A stretch of 64,000 nucleotides of DNA from Branchiostoma floridae. Taxonomy: Eukaryota > Chordata > Leptocardii > Amphioxiformes > Branchiostomatidae. The notes under the pieces were generated by a model. That model made no database searches. It saw only the letters and a program-made list of their open reading frames with translations, and was not told the DNA's origin. Within the stretch, counting starts at the first letter, position 1, and the number at the start of each line of letters is the position of its first letter. The DNA is taken from positions 3,512,207 to 3,576,206 of the forward strand of contig NC_049980.1 in NCBI RefSeq assembly GCF_000003815.2. Direction: 5' to 3'. Positions 1-12,589 of this stretch are shown here, one piece after another. The translations under genes and the position numbers were made by a program.

Positions 1-267
1 TTTTAATTTACGGCATATGTTTGCTCCTATTTCATCAGTTTTGTAAGATTCATCATGTGGTCAAAGCCTATTCGGAGGGAGGTTGGAACGAGCAAAAATT
101 TGATGTGGGCGCGGTTGTTATCCATGTTATCAACTCCACATGGCCTTATTATCAAATTATGAATTTTATCATCTTTTTTCTTCATTTATAAGACAACCAA
201 GCTTTCCGTGCCTTTTCTCCATTTTCTTTATTTTTTTTTGTTAAGTTTGCCATCTTGTCCTGTTTAG

Positions 268-1491
268 CACGTCAACATCAGTGCGGATGCTTTGAAACGC
301 AACCTGGAGCTGCGTCTTGAAAAGATGAAGGAAGGTATGTTGGGTTGGCTTAAAGCTAAATCTATAATATAATTACATAGAACACTCTGTATAGTACATT
401 CCCTGTCATTTGCCATCAGATGCCACCTGAATATGTAAAAGATGCAATTTTGTGTGTACTGATCTTTCCTTGCAGTTTCTGCAGCATGATATATTTTGTA
501 CAGGGAGGTTTGATAGTTGAATGACTGAAGAGTAACCCCCTACTAGCTCACTTTGTAGTACCATAGACTGAAGCGGAAATTCAAATATTCGGGAAAATAA
601 GTTTAATGTACATACAATGCTTAGTTACAATCTCAATGTCTATTACGATTATCTAGGTTACAACATGGAATACAATGATACAGAATACATAAGTACCGCT
701 AACATTTATCTAGAGCTCGAGGTGCAGGACGCTTGGACCCATATGACTAACGTCAGGCCCTGGGCAACTAGGTATTTTAAGACTGTACCTACTCATCTTT
801 GCAAATGGCCACAGACCGCTTACAATTACATTTTACAAGATGAAGGATCTTTTCACCAATGTATCCTATCCTTGTGTCCTATTTTCCAGATTGTCGAGGA
901 TCGGAGAATCCAATGGGTCGCGTCGGACCACCTGGACCCAAGGGAACAGCTGGATCACCAGGAAAAGACGGGTCACGCGGGCCAGCGGGCATACCCGGGA
1001 AGACTGGGTCACCTGGACCGATCGGTCCAGCGGGCCTACCCGGGAAGACTGGGTCACCTGGACCGATCGGGCCAGCAGGCCTACCCGGGAAGACTGGGTC
1101 ACCTGGACCGATCGGGCCAGCGGGCCTACCCGGGAAGACTGGGTCACCTGGACTGATCGGGCCAGCGGGCCTACCCGGGAAGACTGGGTCACCTGGACTG
1201 ATCGGGCCAGCGGGCCTACCCGGGAAGACTGGGTCACCTGGACTGATCGGGCCAGCGGGCCTACCCGGGAAGACTGGGTTACCTGGACCGATCGGGCCAG
1301 TGGGCCTACGCGGGAAACCTGGGCCGATCGGGCCAGCGGGCTCTCCCGGGAAGACTGGGCCACCTGGGCCGATCGGGCCAGCCGTGGGCTCTCCCGGGAA
1401 GGCGGCCAAGCCCAGGGCCGATCGGGCCAGGGGAAAGGGCTCTGCCTGGAAGACTGGGTATTTTTTGGGCTGCAGTAAAATTTGCAAATAA
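268..1491 (+). CDS. Collagen-like (Gly-X-Y) protein, 3' exons of a gene that begins upstream of the window
   Basis: Two exons are visible: 268-334 (acceptor tgtttag, donor gtatgt) and 890-1491 (acceptor attttccag). Their phases match: exon 268-334 leaves one base that forms a GAT codon with the next exon. The first exon is charged and helix-like ([19 protein letters not shown]), consistent with a short coiled coil ahead of a collagen domain. The second gives about 45 Gly-X-Y triplets rich in GLPGKTG and GPIGPAG. The Gly-X-Y register breaks near 1381 (GPAVGSPG), and the last ~35 residues are basic and non-collagenous. The stop TAA at 1489-1491 overlaps an AATAAA signal at 1487-1492. Collagen-like domains form secreted or membrane-anchored trimers; which subfamily is not visible. 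The N-terminus lies outside the window. The frame loss near the end may mean a decayed gene or an unrecognised splice. Confidence 0.72.
988..1440 (+). repeat. 45-bp coding tandem repeat inside the collagen exon
   Basis: Seven near-identical 45-bp units (15 residues, five Gly-X-Y triplets) run from 988 to 1302, followed by a shortened unit and two degenerate ones. Differences between units are mostly single bases (P/L at one Y position), which suggests recent unequal exchange. The last degenerate unit is shifted by one base relative to the collagen frame. Confidence 0.9.
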
Positions 1492-2619
1492 AGATGCAGT
1501 AAATAGCGTTATAGAGGGAAAAATGTCACATTTTCCTCTTCCCCCATCCTGGCTCTTAAAAATTCCGAGTGGGGGGGGGGCGTCATGTCATGTCATTTAA
1601 CTTTATATAACGTAGAGCGTTGCCAGCTTTAAAGAATTTAGCGTCATGCGTGCCGATCTTTCTGAATTTAGCGTAAAGCGTTGTCAGGACCCCCCATGCA
1701 GAGCCTCCTGTATCGGTCAGTGGGCCATTCTAGAAAGACTGGGCTACATTTACATGGGGATGGCATCTGATAGGAGAAGATTGATAGCGATCGATGTGAC
1801 GGCAAATCCTATAAGTAAAAGGAGGAAAGACCAGGCAGCCTTTACAGAAATGATAATGTCATGTGTAAACATAACGATTGTTTCAGATATCATCCGTTAT
1901 CTTTTGTCAATGTCACTGACCACCATGTACTGACGAAAGATGTTATCTGAAACGTCTGATCGTTCGCAAAATCATATTCTGTCACTTGAGTAATTGCTAT
2001 TTGGCGTATCTTATTACCTGGATGTCTAACCTTCATCGACGGACCGTTGTGCTAGTCTTGGTGTAAAGATTGAAATCCCAAAGCAAGACTTGTAGCCCTG
2101 ATGGCGAAACGCGCCTAAGATAATGGAGGTTTCAAAACAATAAACATGAGATGTTGGTCATATTGATTTCCTCATCTGTACATCAATTCCACACATCACT
2201 AAATCCGACAAACTTACGGCTGCAGTTCTGACGAAATCTACCATGGGTCATATATTTGGCCGTGAAACACAGTTGGCATACCAATTCTGGGAGCAAAATT
2301 GGTGACTAAAGCGAGACCCAAACAAGACTAAATCGAGGAACACTTAGCAACAAAACACCTATATGCGACACATACACAAAATACAAGAAAGAAACATACA
2401 AGGACAAGATAAATGATTCGGAATTCCTACGACAACCCTTTTCTGCATTAGGACCCACAGGGGGTAAAAGGTCGGGATACACTGATACAAAACGAGTATG
2501 ATAGGAACGAAGTAAGACATGGACACATGGAAAGCAAAACGTCGATCTTATTTTGGGATAATAAATCCAAATGCAATACCAGAATGCGCATTTTTCTGAG
2601 GATCCCGACGAAGCGCGGT
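1492..2619. other. Intergenic, no gene seen
   Basis: No conserved coding pattern or splice-paired exons recognised. There is a 10-base G run near 1569, and AT-rich sequence otherwise. Confidence 0.5.
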
Positions 2620-2624
2620 TTGGA

Positions 2625-3490
2625 TGTACAGTCAAACCTGCTCGAGCGACCACCTCTTCTCAGCGACCACCTGGCCATTTCGACCGCTTTTTCTCGGTCC
2701 CAATTTTTTCTTCCCATTGACGTAAGCATTAAGCGACCTTTTCTTAACGACCACCTGGCCAATGCGACCGGTCCAAATAGGGACCCATAACGACCGCATC
2801 ATTTTCAAAATTGAGGTTTTCACCGATATTTGATGATAACTAGCGCGATTTTGTGCCGAAATCGGCCAGGTTGCGTCGGATTTTGACTGTCATGACGATG
2901 TATGTTTAGAATAATGATGACGGCGGTCAGTGGGTGGGTCAATGGGTCAGTCCAGTACTGTAATACGGGGGGAAATTTCGTTGTTAGAAAAACCTTTTTA
3001 TATAAAGAAAGATGTGTGTGAGTGCTTTTGTCCAACTGTACTGTACATTCACCCGTACGCTATCGCGACGTACCGGGCATCGAATTCGAAAGGTGCACCG
3101 TAGTTATTTCAGATACGGCGATCAAAAACACAGCGACGCATAAAGGTTTGTATGGTAACTGACAGCATCAAAGTTCCCTTACTGTCTAAAACGTATAGTG
3201 TACAAATATTGAGCTTTAAAACACTGTATCGTATAAAAGCTCGATAAAAGCTTGGGCTTAAATTTACAGTTTACAGTTTGCGTGTTATGTTTGACATTAA
3301 AGACCTCTCTTCTCTGCGTGCACGCAGCGTGCTTGCTATTTGCCATTAAACACAATGGAAACCATTTATACTTTGCATCGGGCATGTTTAAGTCGATACT
3401 CTTCTCAGCGACCACCTGTCCAAATCGACCGTTTTTCCCGGTCCCCCGGGTGGTCGTCTTGGGCAGGTTTGACAGACAAACCACCAAAAT
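2625..3490. repeat. Interspersed repeat with the gaccacctggcc motif, two blocks
   Basis: Blocks at about 2630-2800 and 3395-3480 share runs such as gcgaccacctggcc and tttctcggtccc. The same motif in reverse orientation (ggccaggtggtcctta) is iterated at 37120-37380, so this is a dispersed, locally tandem repeat. The small ORFs across it are not genes. Confidence 0.6.
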
Positions 3491-4035
3491 CCGGTAGACC
3501 CGATAGACAAGAGGTAGTAAATGATGGGCTCTCGTTCGTCTCTTTATATTTTACACTGGGCGTACCTAACCACAGCACACCTATGATGGCCTTCACAGGT
3601 CTCTGAATGCGTGTCAACTTTTAACTGTGGAGTGTTGGCAGTCACAAAGACAACGTCGTTTGTTTGTTGTTTTCCCCTAAGGTTACCTCAGACGTTACGT
3701 ATGCCAGCAAATACATCAATGGTAACCTTTTTTTTAACTCTAAGAGTGTGCGACTGCAGAAGATCAAATATTTCCGTTAGAACAAAGTCTATAAGCGGTA
3801 GCTATGATTTCAAATCGACGGAAATTCCATTCAACTTGTTAACTACAACAGGTGCCTGTACACCATACTGTGCAGCGAACCTTGGTACCATACAAATGTA
3901 CCAGTCTGCCAACGAAGTGCCATGCATCGGGCTATTTTCTAAAGGATCGAGTCCGATCGACTGTCAGAAATCGAGCTAAGCCACATGATTGGGCCGTGAT
4001 GATTGATATTTACCGAGCTAGGCAAACATTCGGGG
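3491..4035. other. Intergenic, no gene seen
   Basis: Only short chance ORFs. No motif recognised. Confidence 0.4.
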
Positions 4036-4045
4036 GCGACCAAAC

Positions 4046-5108
4046 GGGTTCGCTTAAAAGGCTGGGCTGTCTACCTGGCCTGTCTACCTGGCCTGGCTAT
4101 CACGTCAGGCTACTCAGATCCCCCCATGCATAGCCCCATCATGTGGCACTCAGCCAAAATAGCTGATTGACAGGCATAGTAATTGCTAATCTTCAACACT
4201 GCCTGTGCCCTGAGGTTAGCCTGTCCACTGGCTGGACCCTTCGGGAATGTGTCTGGGAGGCCTTCCTTGCAGGTGTCAGGGACGCATTCAACTACTGTAC
4301 CAGTACTGTGTTCGGTAAATGCTTTAGGGTGTTATACCTAGAAAACAGAGGTCCTGGGTTCAAATCCTTTGACATGTCACAAAATCTGTGCTGTTAACAG
4401 TACTTTCCCCACTCCAACTTGTACAAGGGGGTTGGAGAGATTATTGGCAGTGGAAGGAGAGAATTGGGCTCTGTCCTGGACACAAAAATTGTACAGTTGA
4501 TAACAATCCACAGCCTCAAAAATGCTATGTGACTACTAAGATTTTATATGTCTTTCTTTATTCAAGCTGTAACAGGATATATGTAACATTTTATATGTCA
4601 ACATGTACTAGCATAGAGAACAAGGAGGTACATGTAATTATACCCCCCTTGGTCAGTACAAGTTTAGCTTTACAGTGAGCAAGTGATTTATGCTCTCCCT
4701 TCTTGTTGCACAAGCTGAGATAGTTTCTGTTCTAGAAGATAGATATTCAATAAAGAAACAAATTTCTGTTGCTGGCAAGCCCATTCTTACACCCACACAC
4801 ACATTTACACACCCACAAACATACACAAACACAGTGCTGGTACTTGTGTTCCTGACATGCTGCAAGGAAGGCCTCCCAGACATATTCCCGAAGGGCCCAG
4901 CCAGTGGTGGACAGGGCAACCTTGGGTCACTGGCTCTAGCAGGGTTGGAGATCAGCAATTACTATGCCTGTCAATCAGCTATTTTGGCTGAGTGCCATAT
5001 GATAGGGCTATGAATGTGGGGATCTGAGTAGCCTGACGTGATAGCCAGGCCAGGTAGACAGGCCAGGTAGCCTGGCCTGGTAGACAGCCCAGCCTTTTAA
5101 GCGAACCC
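4046..5108. mobile_element. Fold-back, Mutator-like non-autonomous DNA transposon
   Basis: The ends are long inverted repeats. The left arm (about 4046-4282) starts gggttcgcttaaaag. The right arm (about 4851-5108) ends cttttaagcgaaccc. Arms of roughly 240-260 bp pair with moderate divergence. The flanks carry a 10-bp direct repeat with one mismatch, gcgaccaaac (4036-4045) and gcgacgaaac (5109-5118), which fits the 9-11 bp target duplications of Mutator-like elements. No transposase ORF lies inside. An internal ggttcaaatcc box near 4350 resembles a tRNA B box. Confidence 0.75.
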
Positions 5109-5118
5109 GCGACGAAAC

Positions 5119-5787
5119 AAAAATGTTGTTTACATTAACTGAGTCAGACGTACAAATGTAATGATATGATATTCAAAGATACACATTAAAAACAAATAAG
5201 CGCAGGGCAGATCCAAAATGAACCTCTATGGAGATCCGCCCCCTTATTCATGGTGCAAGTGTGGATCGTCCTGAACAAAGGTCAAACACACCTACGTAAC
5301 GGGGTCAAAAGCATCAGGTAACCAATTGTGAACAAGACCATGTCGCGTGACTCACCTTTTGCACTACCGCGCAAACTCAAAGAAAGTGAAAGCAGTTCGA
5401 GTCACAAATGAAGGACTTTCTCTCTTAGTCTAGTCTCGTTTGAGGCGATGTGCTGACAGACACAGTCAACAACAGCAAGAATTCGCTTTCTAGAGGGCCC
5501 ACGTACACGTTTGGGGTCTTGCATGGACTGCGGAAGTGTTGCTGTCGGCGTACAAAAAGTCTGTGGCGGAGCGGGACCCGGGAAGGCCTAGGGTTGGTGA
5601 CGTCAAGCCATATTAACCCACCAGCAGGTTGTATAACTTGTAGGACTTTCAGAACCTTGTCTCTTACAAAGTATCTACTCGAGATTCAGACGTTTTCAGG
5701 ACGTCTGAACCGATGAGGACAAGTGTTAGTGAGTGAGGTGTCACAAGTAGTGTTTGAGTTCGGCGGTGGGCCTACCCGGGAAACAAC
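5119..5787 (+). promoter_or_regulatory. 5' flank of the kinase-like gene with AP-1- and IRF-type motifs
   Basis: Between the transposon and the ATG at 5788 lie TGACTCA (5348-5354, AP-1 consensus) and GAAAGTGAAAG (5382-5392, matching the IRF/ISRE pattern GAAANNGAAA). No TATA box is clear. The motif matches are read directly; regulation is inference. Confidence 0.35.
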
Positions 5788-8700
5788 ATGGCGTCCAACA
5801 TGGACACAAAACATGGAGACAAAGGTGAAACGGAGCATGATAAAACAACGGCGGCTATTTCAGAGGCGGACTCTGGCCGTGGACTATCCGTTGCAGACGT
5901 CTCCTCGCCGGAAGGAGATGACCAACGTCGTGTTGGCACAAACCAGGATTTAGACGAGATAGAACCCCGTATGCCTATCCAGACTGACACTTTGCAAGAT
6001 AGCCAGGCAGCAGTGGGCAAGGAACCTTACGACAGGGAGTTGCAGTTACAAGAGGGAGAAAGAGACGAACTATACGACGGAGACAGTCCAGAGACCACAA
6101 GTAAACGCATTGTTCAGCCATCAGAGCAAGGTGAGGATGCATTTGCCAAGTGGCAGTCCGCATACGGCCGACATGATAATGTATTTCAACTTTTGATCGT
6201 CGACCCTGTATCGGGGAAGTGGAGGAAACTGCAACTTCGGGACGTTTGCGTGAATCGAGTTGATCAGAAGGGATCCGGACATGTGAGTGTTGATGTTACC
6301 GGGTTAGAGGTACGAGACGCCAATAAAACAAACGGTAATATAGTAGCTGGAAACGAACAACGCGACGTGTTAAGGGACCTCCAGGATCTGTCACTGTCCG
6401 AATCAGTGGTGCTTAGCTACCGGCGAGGTAGTGACGTCTCCCCACACTTACTCCAGGAGGTAAAGGAAAGAGGAGCGGGGAAGTCACCCCACGTTCAGGA
6501 ATTTTTCTCCTTCATTGCCAAGCATTTGGCGTCGTTTGGAGAAGTAGAGGATTGTTACATCCTGCCGCTCCGGAATGGGCTTCTGATCTCCCAATCAGAA
6601 TTAACGGTGCGCAGCATCCAAGGAACCAAACTCACTGTCGCCCAGGTAGGGTTCTTTATAATGCCATACTGATTGTGACAGCCTGCAAGGAACAAAGTGT
6701 GGCGTATGTGGTTGCTGATCTTAATTTTAATTGTTACCTTCGAGAAGGCTTTGTTTTCGGTAGCTTTTGTTTGAATGTTTGTATATTTGTATGCATGTAG
6801 TTGTCAATGAACAGCATAACTCACGAAGCTATGGATGGATAATGTAATGAAATTTGATATGTGATTGGGTGTTGTCGAAGAAATTTTGGGCGTCCTGATG
6901 GCTTTCCTTGGCACTGAAACAAAACTGCCGCTTTTCCTACCTCATGTTCTGAGTAAGCCATAGCAGCTATAGTCATAATTTGTGGTTGGTGGATAGCACT
7001 TGTGCTTGGGGAAGAAATTTCCTGTGGAATTTCAATTGTCTTAAATGACGGGAACTACATACTCATTACACATCAATTATCATTTGTATAACTTTTACAG
7101 AAATGCTACCAGATAGATAGACATAGTTAATGAAAAGTTAATGAATTGACAATGGGAATGGGAATCTAGTACATACTCATTGCCAGAAAATAAAACAGAA
7201 AAAATTCTTATCTTCTTATCATGTTATGATTAATCCTATCCCATTGCAATAAATTCATAACACATAAGCACCAAGTTTTTTCCTGAAATACTGTATTCTG
7301 TTATGTTACACGTCCATTACACAGACCACTGTCCGAGGAACGATAATTCTGCTGAATCCCACGGTCTCACAAGACATGAAAGCAACCTACAGACCTGATC
7401 ATGAGTCATCGACCACACCTGGTAATTTTGAAACCAGAAAACGGCTAGGACGAGGAGCAGAAGGACCAGTTTACAATGCAGCAGACATTGAGAGCAATGA
7501 CGAGTTTGCCTTCAAAAAGGTAAATTGCTGATAATTTCTTGCATGACACACACGTGTCAAGTGTAGATTATGGTCTCATTTTCATTGCGTGTATTATACT
7601 AATATCAAATGTCGTGAAATGAAAAAAAAAAGGCATGCACTTATCTTATCTCGCCCCTCTGGATTTCTACATACAAATAGCCAGATTTAAATATCCATAG
7701 CATTATTGTACATTCCAAATGATTTATGCCTAACTGGGTTGAGAGCGGGGAAATGTCACCAGTTTCTGGTTAAACACTCATTACCTGTATACTTGAATAT
7801 ACTTTGCAGATACCACTGGCAAAGTTTGGGAGCTATAAAGAAGCTGCAGCAGCTTTCCTAGAGTTGAAAGGCAGCACAAACACCTGCAGGCCCTATGGTT
7901 TGGTTTTGGATGAGGAAAATGACTGTGTCCTTTTTCTGATGGAGAGAGTAAGAGGTAACAAATTGATCAATGACTCACTCACTCACTCACTCACTATGTG
8001 ACTTGAATGTAAAATGTAATTAATTGAAGTGTGACATTGCCATGCAATAGGCTGCAATTACTTTTTTTAACAGAACAGCGGTTTTATTGCAAATTTATTT
8101 TCAAACAAGATATTAAACTTAATTTTCAAATTTTTCTATGAATTTAACAGTTACTTCCACATATGTATACTTTGACAATGTATGATTGTCACGTACATCA
8201 CTTCTCATCAGTGATTTAAATGTGTTTTTGAATTTGATGATAGGAAGAACTCTGAGGGAAGTCCTCAAAGATCAAACAGAACTTATGGAGGTACCGGTTG
8301 CTGTGGGCTATGCAACTGGCATATTGACTGGTCTGAAATACATCCAAAGTCAAGAGATGATGCACACAGATGTGGCAGGTAATTATGAATTAATAATTCT
8401 TAATGCCTTTAATTTAAATATGTTAAATACTAGAGCTGTGTACCTAAACCCTGCACATGTGCCTCAGTGCACCTGTCTCAGTGGACTTGAACCCATGGTG
8501 TACCTGTATCTAAACAAAGTATTTAAAATCACTTAGCAGACACCACATTTTAAGACTACAAATAAGTAGTCAATTTTGATAATATGTTGGTTGAAGATTG
8601 AGAAAACTTATTCTGAGAAACAAGTATGTAAATTCTCATGCAAATATTAAAGATGACAATTTACCCCTAAAAATGACAGGTGGGTACATAAAATATTACA

Positions 8701-11700
8701 TAACTTATGGACAATTGGCCATAATTGTTTAGGTACAGGGACAGGCCTGGACCAGTATACCTAAATTGCTGTACCTGTACCTGTCCCTGAGATTCATATT
8801 TGTTAACATGTGATATATGTTGTAACAGCTGTACTTTTCAAACTGGCTTTGCTGCATCATGCATGTATCATATTATGCATTAACATTTATATGCACATAC
8901 ATTTGTATATGATTGCAGCAAGGAATGTAATCATTGATGGTCTGCATGCCATTCTAATCGACCTAACTGGAGCTAAGAAGATGAAACTTAAGGGATGGGA
9001 TGAGGCAGGGGCACTTTGCCTCCTGAATGGCATGCTCAGGAATGAAATCCCCCAAAAAATTCACTTGGATGAATCAAGCAATCTGTGGAAAGCTACAGCG
9101 GATGACCTGGCCAAGTTTGTAAGTGTTCTTTTTAAGATCTACAATTTTTTTTTTCTTTTACAAATCATCGTTATTACAATCAGTCGGCTGCTAGGCAGGA
9201 GACTCATCAGTGACGCATTTTACAAATGGTAGAAGAATATCATGGCAAAAATGATCACTATTAGTATTACACACGTGAATTGCAGCTGCACACATAGTTC
9301 TTATATATATTATATGAATTATCTATAAATATGTGACTGTATGTATCAAACTTAAAAGTTTGTCAACAAGTATTACTTGTCTGAATAGGCATGTAACTGA
9401 TCCTGATGTTACATGAAAATGACTACGTAGAAAGTCAAACTTCCAATTGTGAATGTTAATACTATCTTCTCAAGAAATGGATGAGATGGACAAAAAAGAA
9501 ATTTTCATTTGACTCTTTACTGTCTTGTAGAATCCAGCAACACTTTGGAAGTTAGAAGAGTTACTTGAGAAGGTGGCTAAGACTCCAACTACACAGACTC
9601 CAACAGTTGATGAACTTTTACCAATCCTGCAGGAGATTTCAGAAGGTAAAAGGTCTACTTATCACCATCCTACAGTTATATACAGTGTATACACTAACAG
9701 TATATTGCATAACCTATAGTATTAAGCTTAACCTACAGTGTTGTAAGCTTGATATAGCCCTCAGCCAAAAACTTGAAGTAAACTGTCCTTCAAATTCTTG
9801 CAAATTTATTATATATATATCATCACCTTGTTGAAAAGGTCATAAATGAATAAATAAATATCGGGTGCATCTGCGTCATAGTTTGATAAACTTTAAGGTG
9901 TTAACTGTAAGTCCGAATGTTTCACACGTGACACGAGATTTTACATCATAGTTCTTAATGAGTTTTTTTACATCCATTAATAGGCTTACCAAAAACATCT
10001 GACACTGTTGACAGCCAAGATTCATTGGAGGATGGAGTTCCCTCACCCCCAAACATCCAACTCTCACCAGAAGGTAACTGTTCATTCAATTTCCTCTCAG
10101 GCACAAATTTTTTGTAAGGCATGAAAATGACCAATAAGAAAACTGGACATTTTTCCTGCAGGGAATGTAGACAGTATTTGGTTACAGAAGAATTCAGTAG
10201 GAAGAGCGGGAATGGAAAACATCTTACTGAATATTATAGAAAAATTGCTAAACTTTACTTCCAACACTGTAATAACTATAGGGACTTACACCTTACTGAA
10301 TATATCACCTGAGAGAGGGATATTGAGTTATACCAGTAGCTGCAAACACACAGACCCAGACTAAAAAAATATACCTCCTTCACAGACCTGTACCTGAGCC
10401 TGTAACAATCAATGAAAGAATGATGTGTGTCCTACAGGTTCAGCTCAAGTAGAAACACTGGAGGGACTAAAGAAACAGATTGAAGAATTAACAGAAGAGA
10501 ATGAAAAGTACCGCAAGGTATGTGGACAAGTGCCTGACAAGTTTACTGGTTCATATGATCATGCTGTCTAATATCAAGACTCTGGACCTTTGAGCTAAAC
10601 ATTGAATTTCTATGCTTCTTTATTCGGCATATTGACAACTCTCTAGATCTGAATCACACATTACAGCCTGAAGCTCATTCAATTTTAGTGGATGGAAATA
10701 AGTTATGCAATATCAATAAAATCCTCAAGTTTAAGCTTTTCACATTGTAAGGTAAAAATGTTAAATGTTTCTATTCGTTTTAGGACTTGAGTGATGCAGA
10801 GAAGAAGCTGAAGGAAGAGGAAAATCGGTAACCTTTCATTTTTTTCGAAGTGCCTTGTATATTTTTGACCGATCAATGGTATTAGCTATTATAAATATAC
10901 ATGATTGTACAAGGTTATAGGAAGCGTTCTATCCACACGTTTCAATGTCAGTGAGTCTTGGTAATTCTTATTCTTATCTTTCAGTCATATCATACATGTA
11001 TAATTTATTCCTGTTCTCCATCTACTAAAAGTGTACTCTCTTTTTTCCAAGTCTTCTATTTCTCTGCAAACTCTTAAAGGGTAGGTACAATGTGTATGTT
11101 ATGGCAAGGCAAACTTCTTTTCATCATTAATATTCAGCTTTAAAAAAAACATTAGCTTGCCATTTTGCTGCTACATGTACGTATGCTATGAGTCAAATGC
11201 TTCAATTCTTGTCAAAGTTTGAAACAAATGCATCAGGTTATGTGTCTATTCAAATAATTGCTATCATAGTGCTAATCAACTTTGCCAAGAAGGTTATGTG
11301 TTTGGTAGAGAACAGCTTTTTGATAAAAATTCTGTAAATCAAGACCAATTTTGCATAAATTATGAGAAAATGCTATAATTCCATAGTGGCAAATGGGGAC
11401 CATGCTTGCATCATTAATGAGAAACACACATAATGCACCAGCCATAAAGAATATAGTTTTGCGAAGGTACATGATTGTATATGTATTGGACGTGGAACTC
11501 AAAATTTCCATAATGCACTGTTTCTGCTACCCAGAGTCAAAGAGCTTCATGAATCCCGGAACCAGTTGTCTAACATGGTAAGAGAGACAGAAGAGGACCT
11601 TGAAAACCTAAAAGGTGTCCTGCAGGTGGCCAGGGCATCAGAGAAAAAGGTACATTGTATTTTTCTTTGTTCATATTCAACAGCAATCAGACGGCACAAA

Positions 11701-12423
11701 CCTCTGCCCCTTAGTGAAAGAGTCAACAGTGGGCATCATTTAAGCAATACAGACTTAAATGCCATGGATATCTGTTGAACATGTTTCAAAATAATACGAC
11801 TGCTAGGTCTCACACTAATCTCAGATTGCGAACAATTCTAGTTTAAAACATGAAATTGTCATAGTCTGAATGCTGCCAGAAATGGACTCAGAAGTCAAAA
11901 TACACCAGATGAATTAATCTGGATATCTTATAACAAGAGGATTGTCTTGAACTTGGGTTTGATGATGACAGTAAATAAAGCGATGGTATCAATAGCTGTA
12001 TTTAATTGTAATATTAAACAGGACCTGAAGAAAAATGGCCAGGCTCTTTCTTAATTTCTCATTCCATAATGCTGTTTGTATCATTGATTTTTAAATTTGT
12101 CTCTTGTAGTGGAAATCAGAAGTTGAGCGCCTCGAGTCTGAGAATCAAAAGAAGCAGGAGATGCTGGACAGAGCAGAACAGGAGAAACAAGAGCTAAAGG
12201 TTGGTACAGTGTTGATACTGATGTCATGTTGAAATAAAGTAGATTTAACCAAGCTGCAAGTCATGTCATGTTTACTTTCAAATGACAATACTAGTAAGAA
12301 TGTATGAAAGCAAGAAAGGTTTTCATTGAAGTCACTTCTTGACATTCAAATCTTCATCAGGCTGAGATCAACAAGTTGCAGGACAGGGCAAAGCAGAATG
12401 AAGGCCACAGAGTTGAGGACTGA
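5788..12423 (+). CDS. Atypical protein kinase-like protein with coiled-coil C-terminus (709 aa, 12 exons)
   Basis: Exons: 5788-6645, 7325-7519, 7810-7954, 8244-8378, 8919-9118, 9531-9645, 9984-10073, 10438-10517, 10784-10827, 11535-11649, 12110-12199, 12361-12423. All have GT-AG borders and matching phases, totalling 2130 nt. Residues 1-130 are acidic and disordered-looking; 135-320 form an unrecognised region. The kinase lobe starts near 320: glycine loop GRGAEG (328-333), AFKK with the ATP-lysine position (350-351), HTD-VAAR-N (440-447) in place of HRD, and DLTG (459-462) in place of DFG. Only about ten residues separate DLTG from DEAG, which resembles the subdomain IX helix, so the activation loop and APE motif are missing. 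Residues ~583-700 are Lys/Glu-rich heptad-like coiled coil. Lys, catalytic Asp, Asn and metal Asp are retained, so activity cannot be excluded. Subfamily not recognised. Confidence 0.87.
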
Positions 12424-12589
12424 ACTGAAAGGAGCCCTCACAGCCACCTACATGAAGAAGCAGTGCTAAAATCAGGCTATAGTTAAACTAAATGTGGTTT
12501 AGAGTACCACACCATAATGTACAAATAGCATAATTACTTAGTCTAAGAAGAGGGTAAAGCCAAAGAAAAGATTTATTTGTAACTAGAGT

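Noticed and set aside
840-1487. Long open frames in the other frames and on the minus strand across the collagen repeat
   Set aside because: They are shadows of the 45-bp repeat; only the frame with Gly at every third residue matches a protein family and the splice phase.
4300-4400. Possible tRNA-derived SINE (ggttcaaatcc B box)
   Set aside because: No matching A box or tRNA fold could be drawn, so it is recorded only as a motif inside the transposon.
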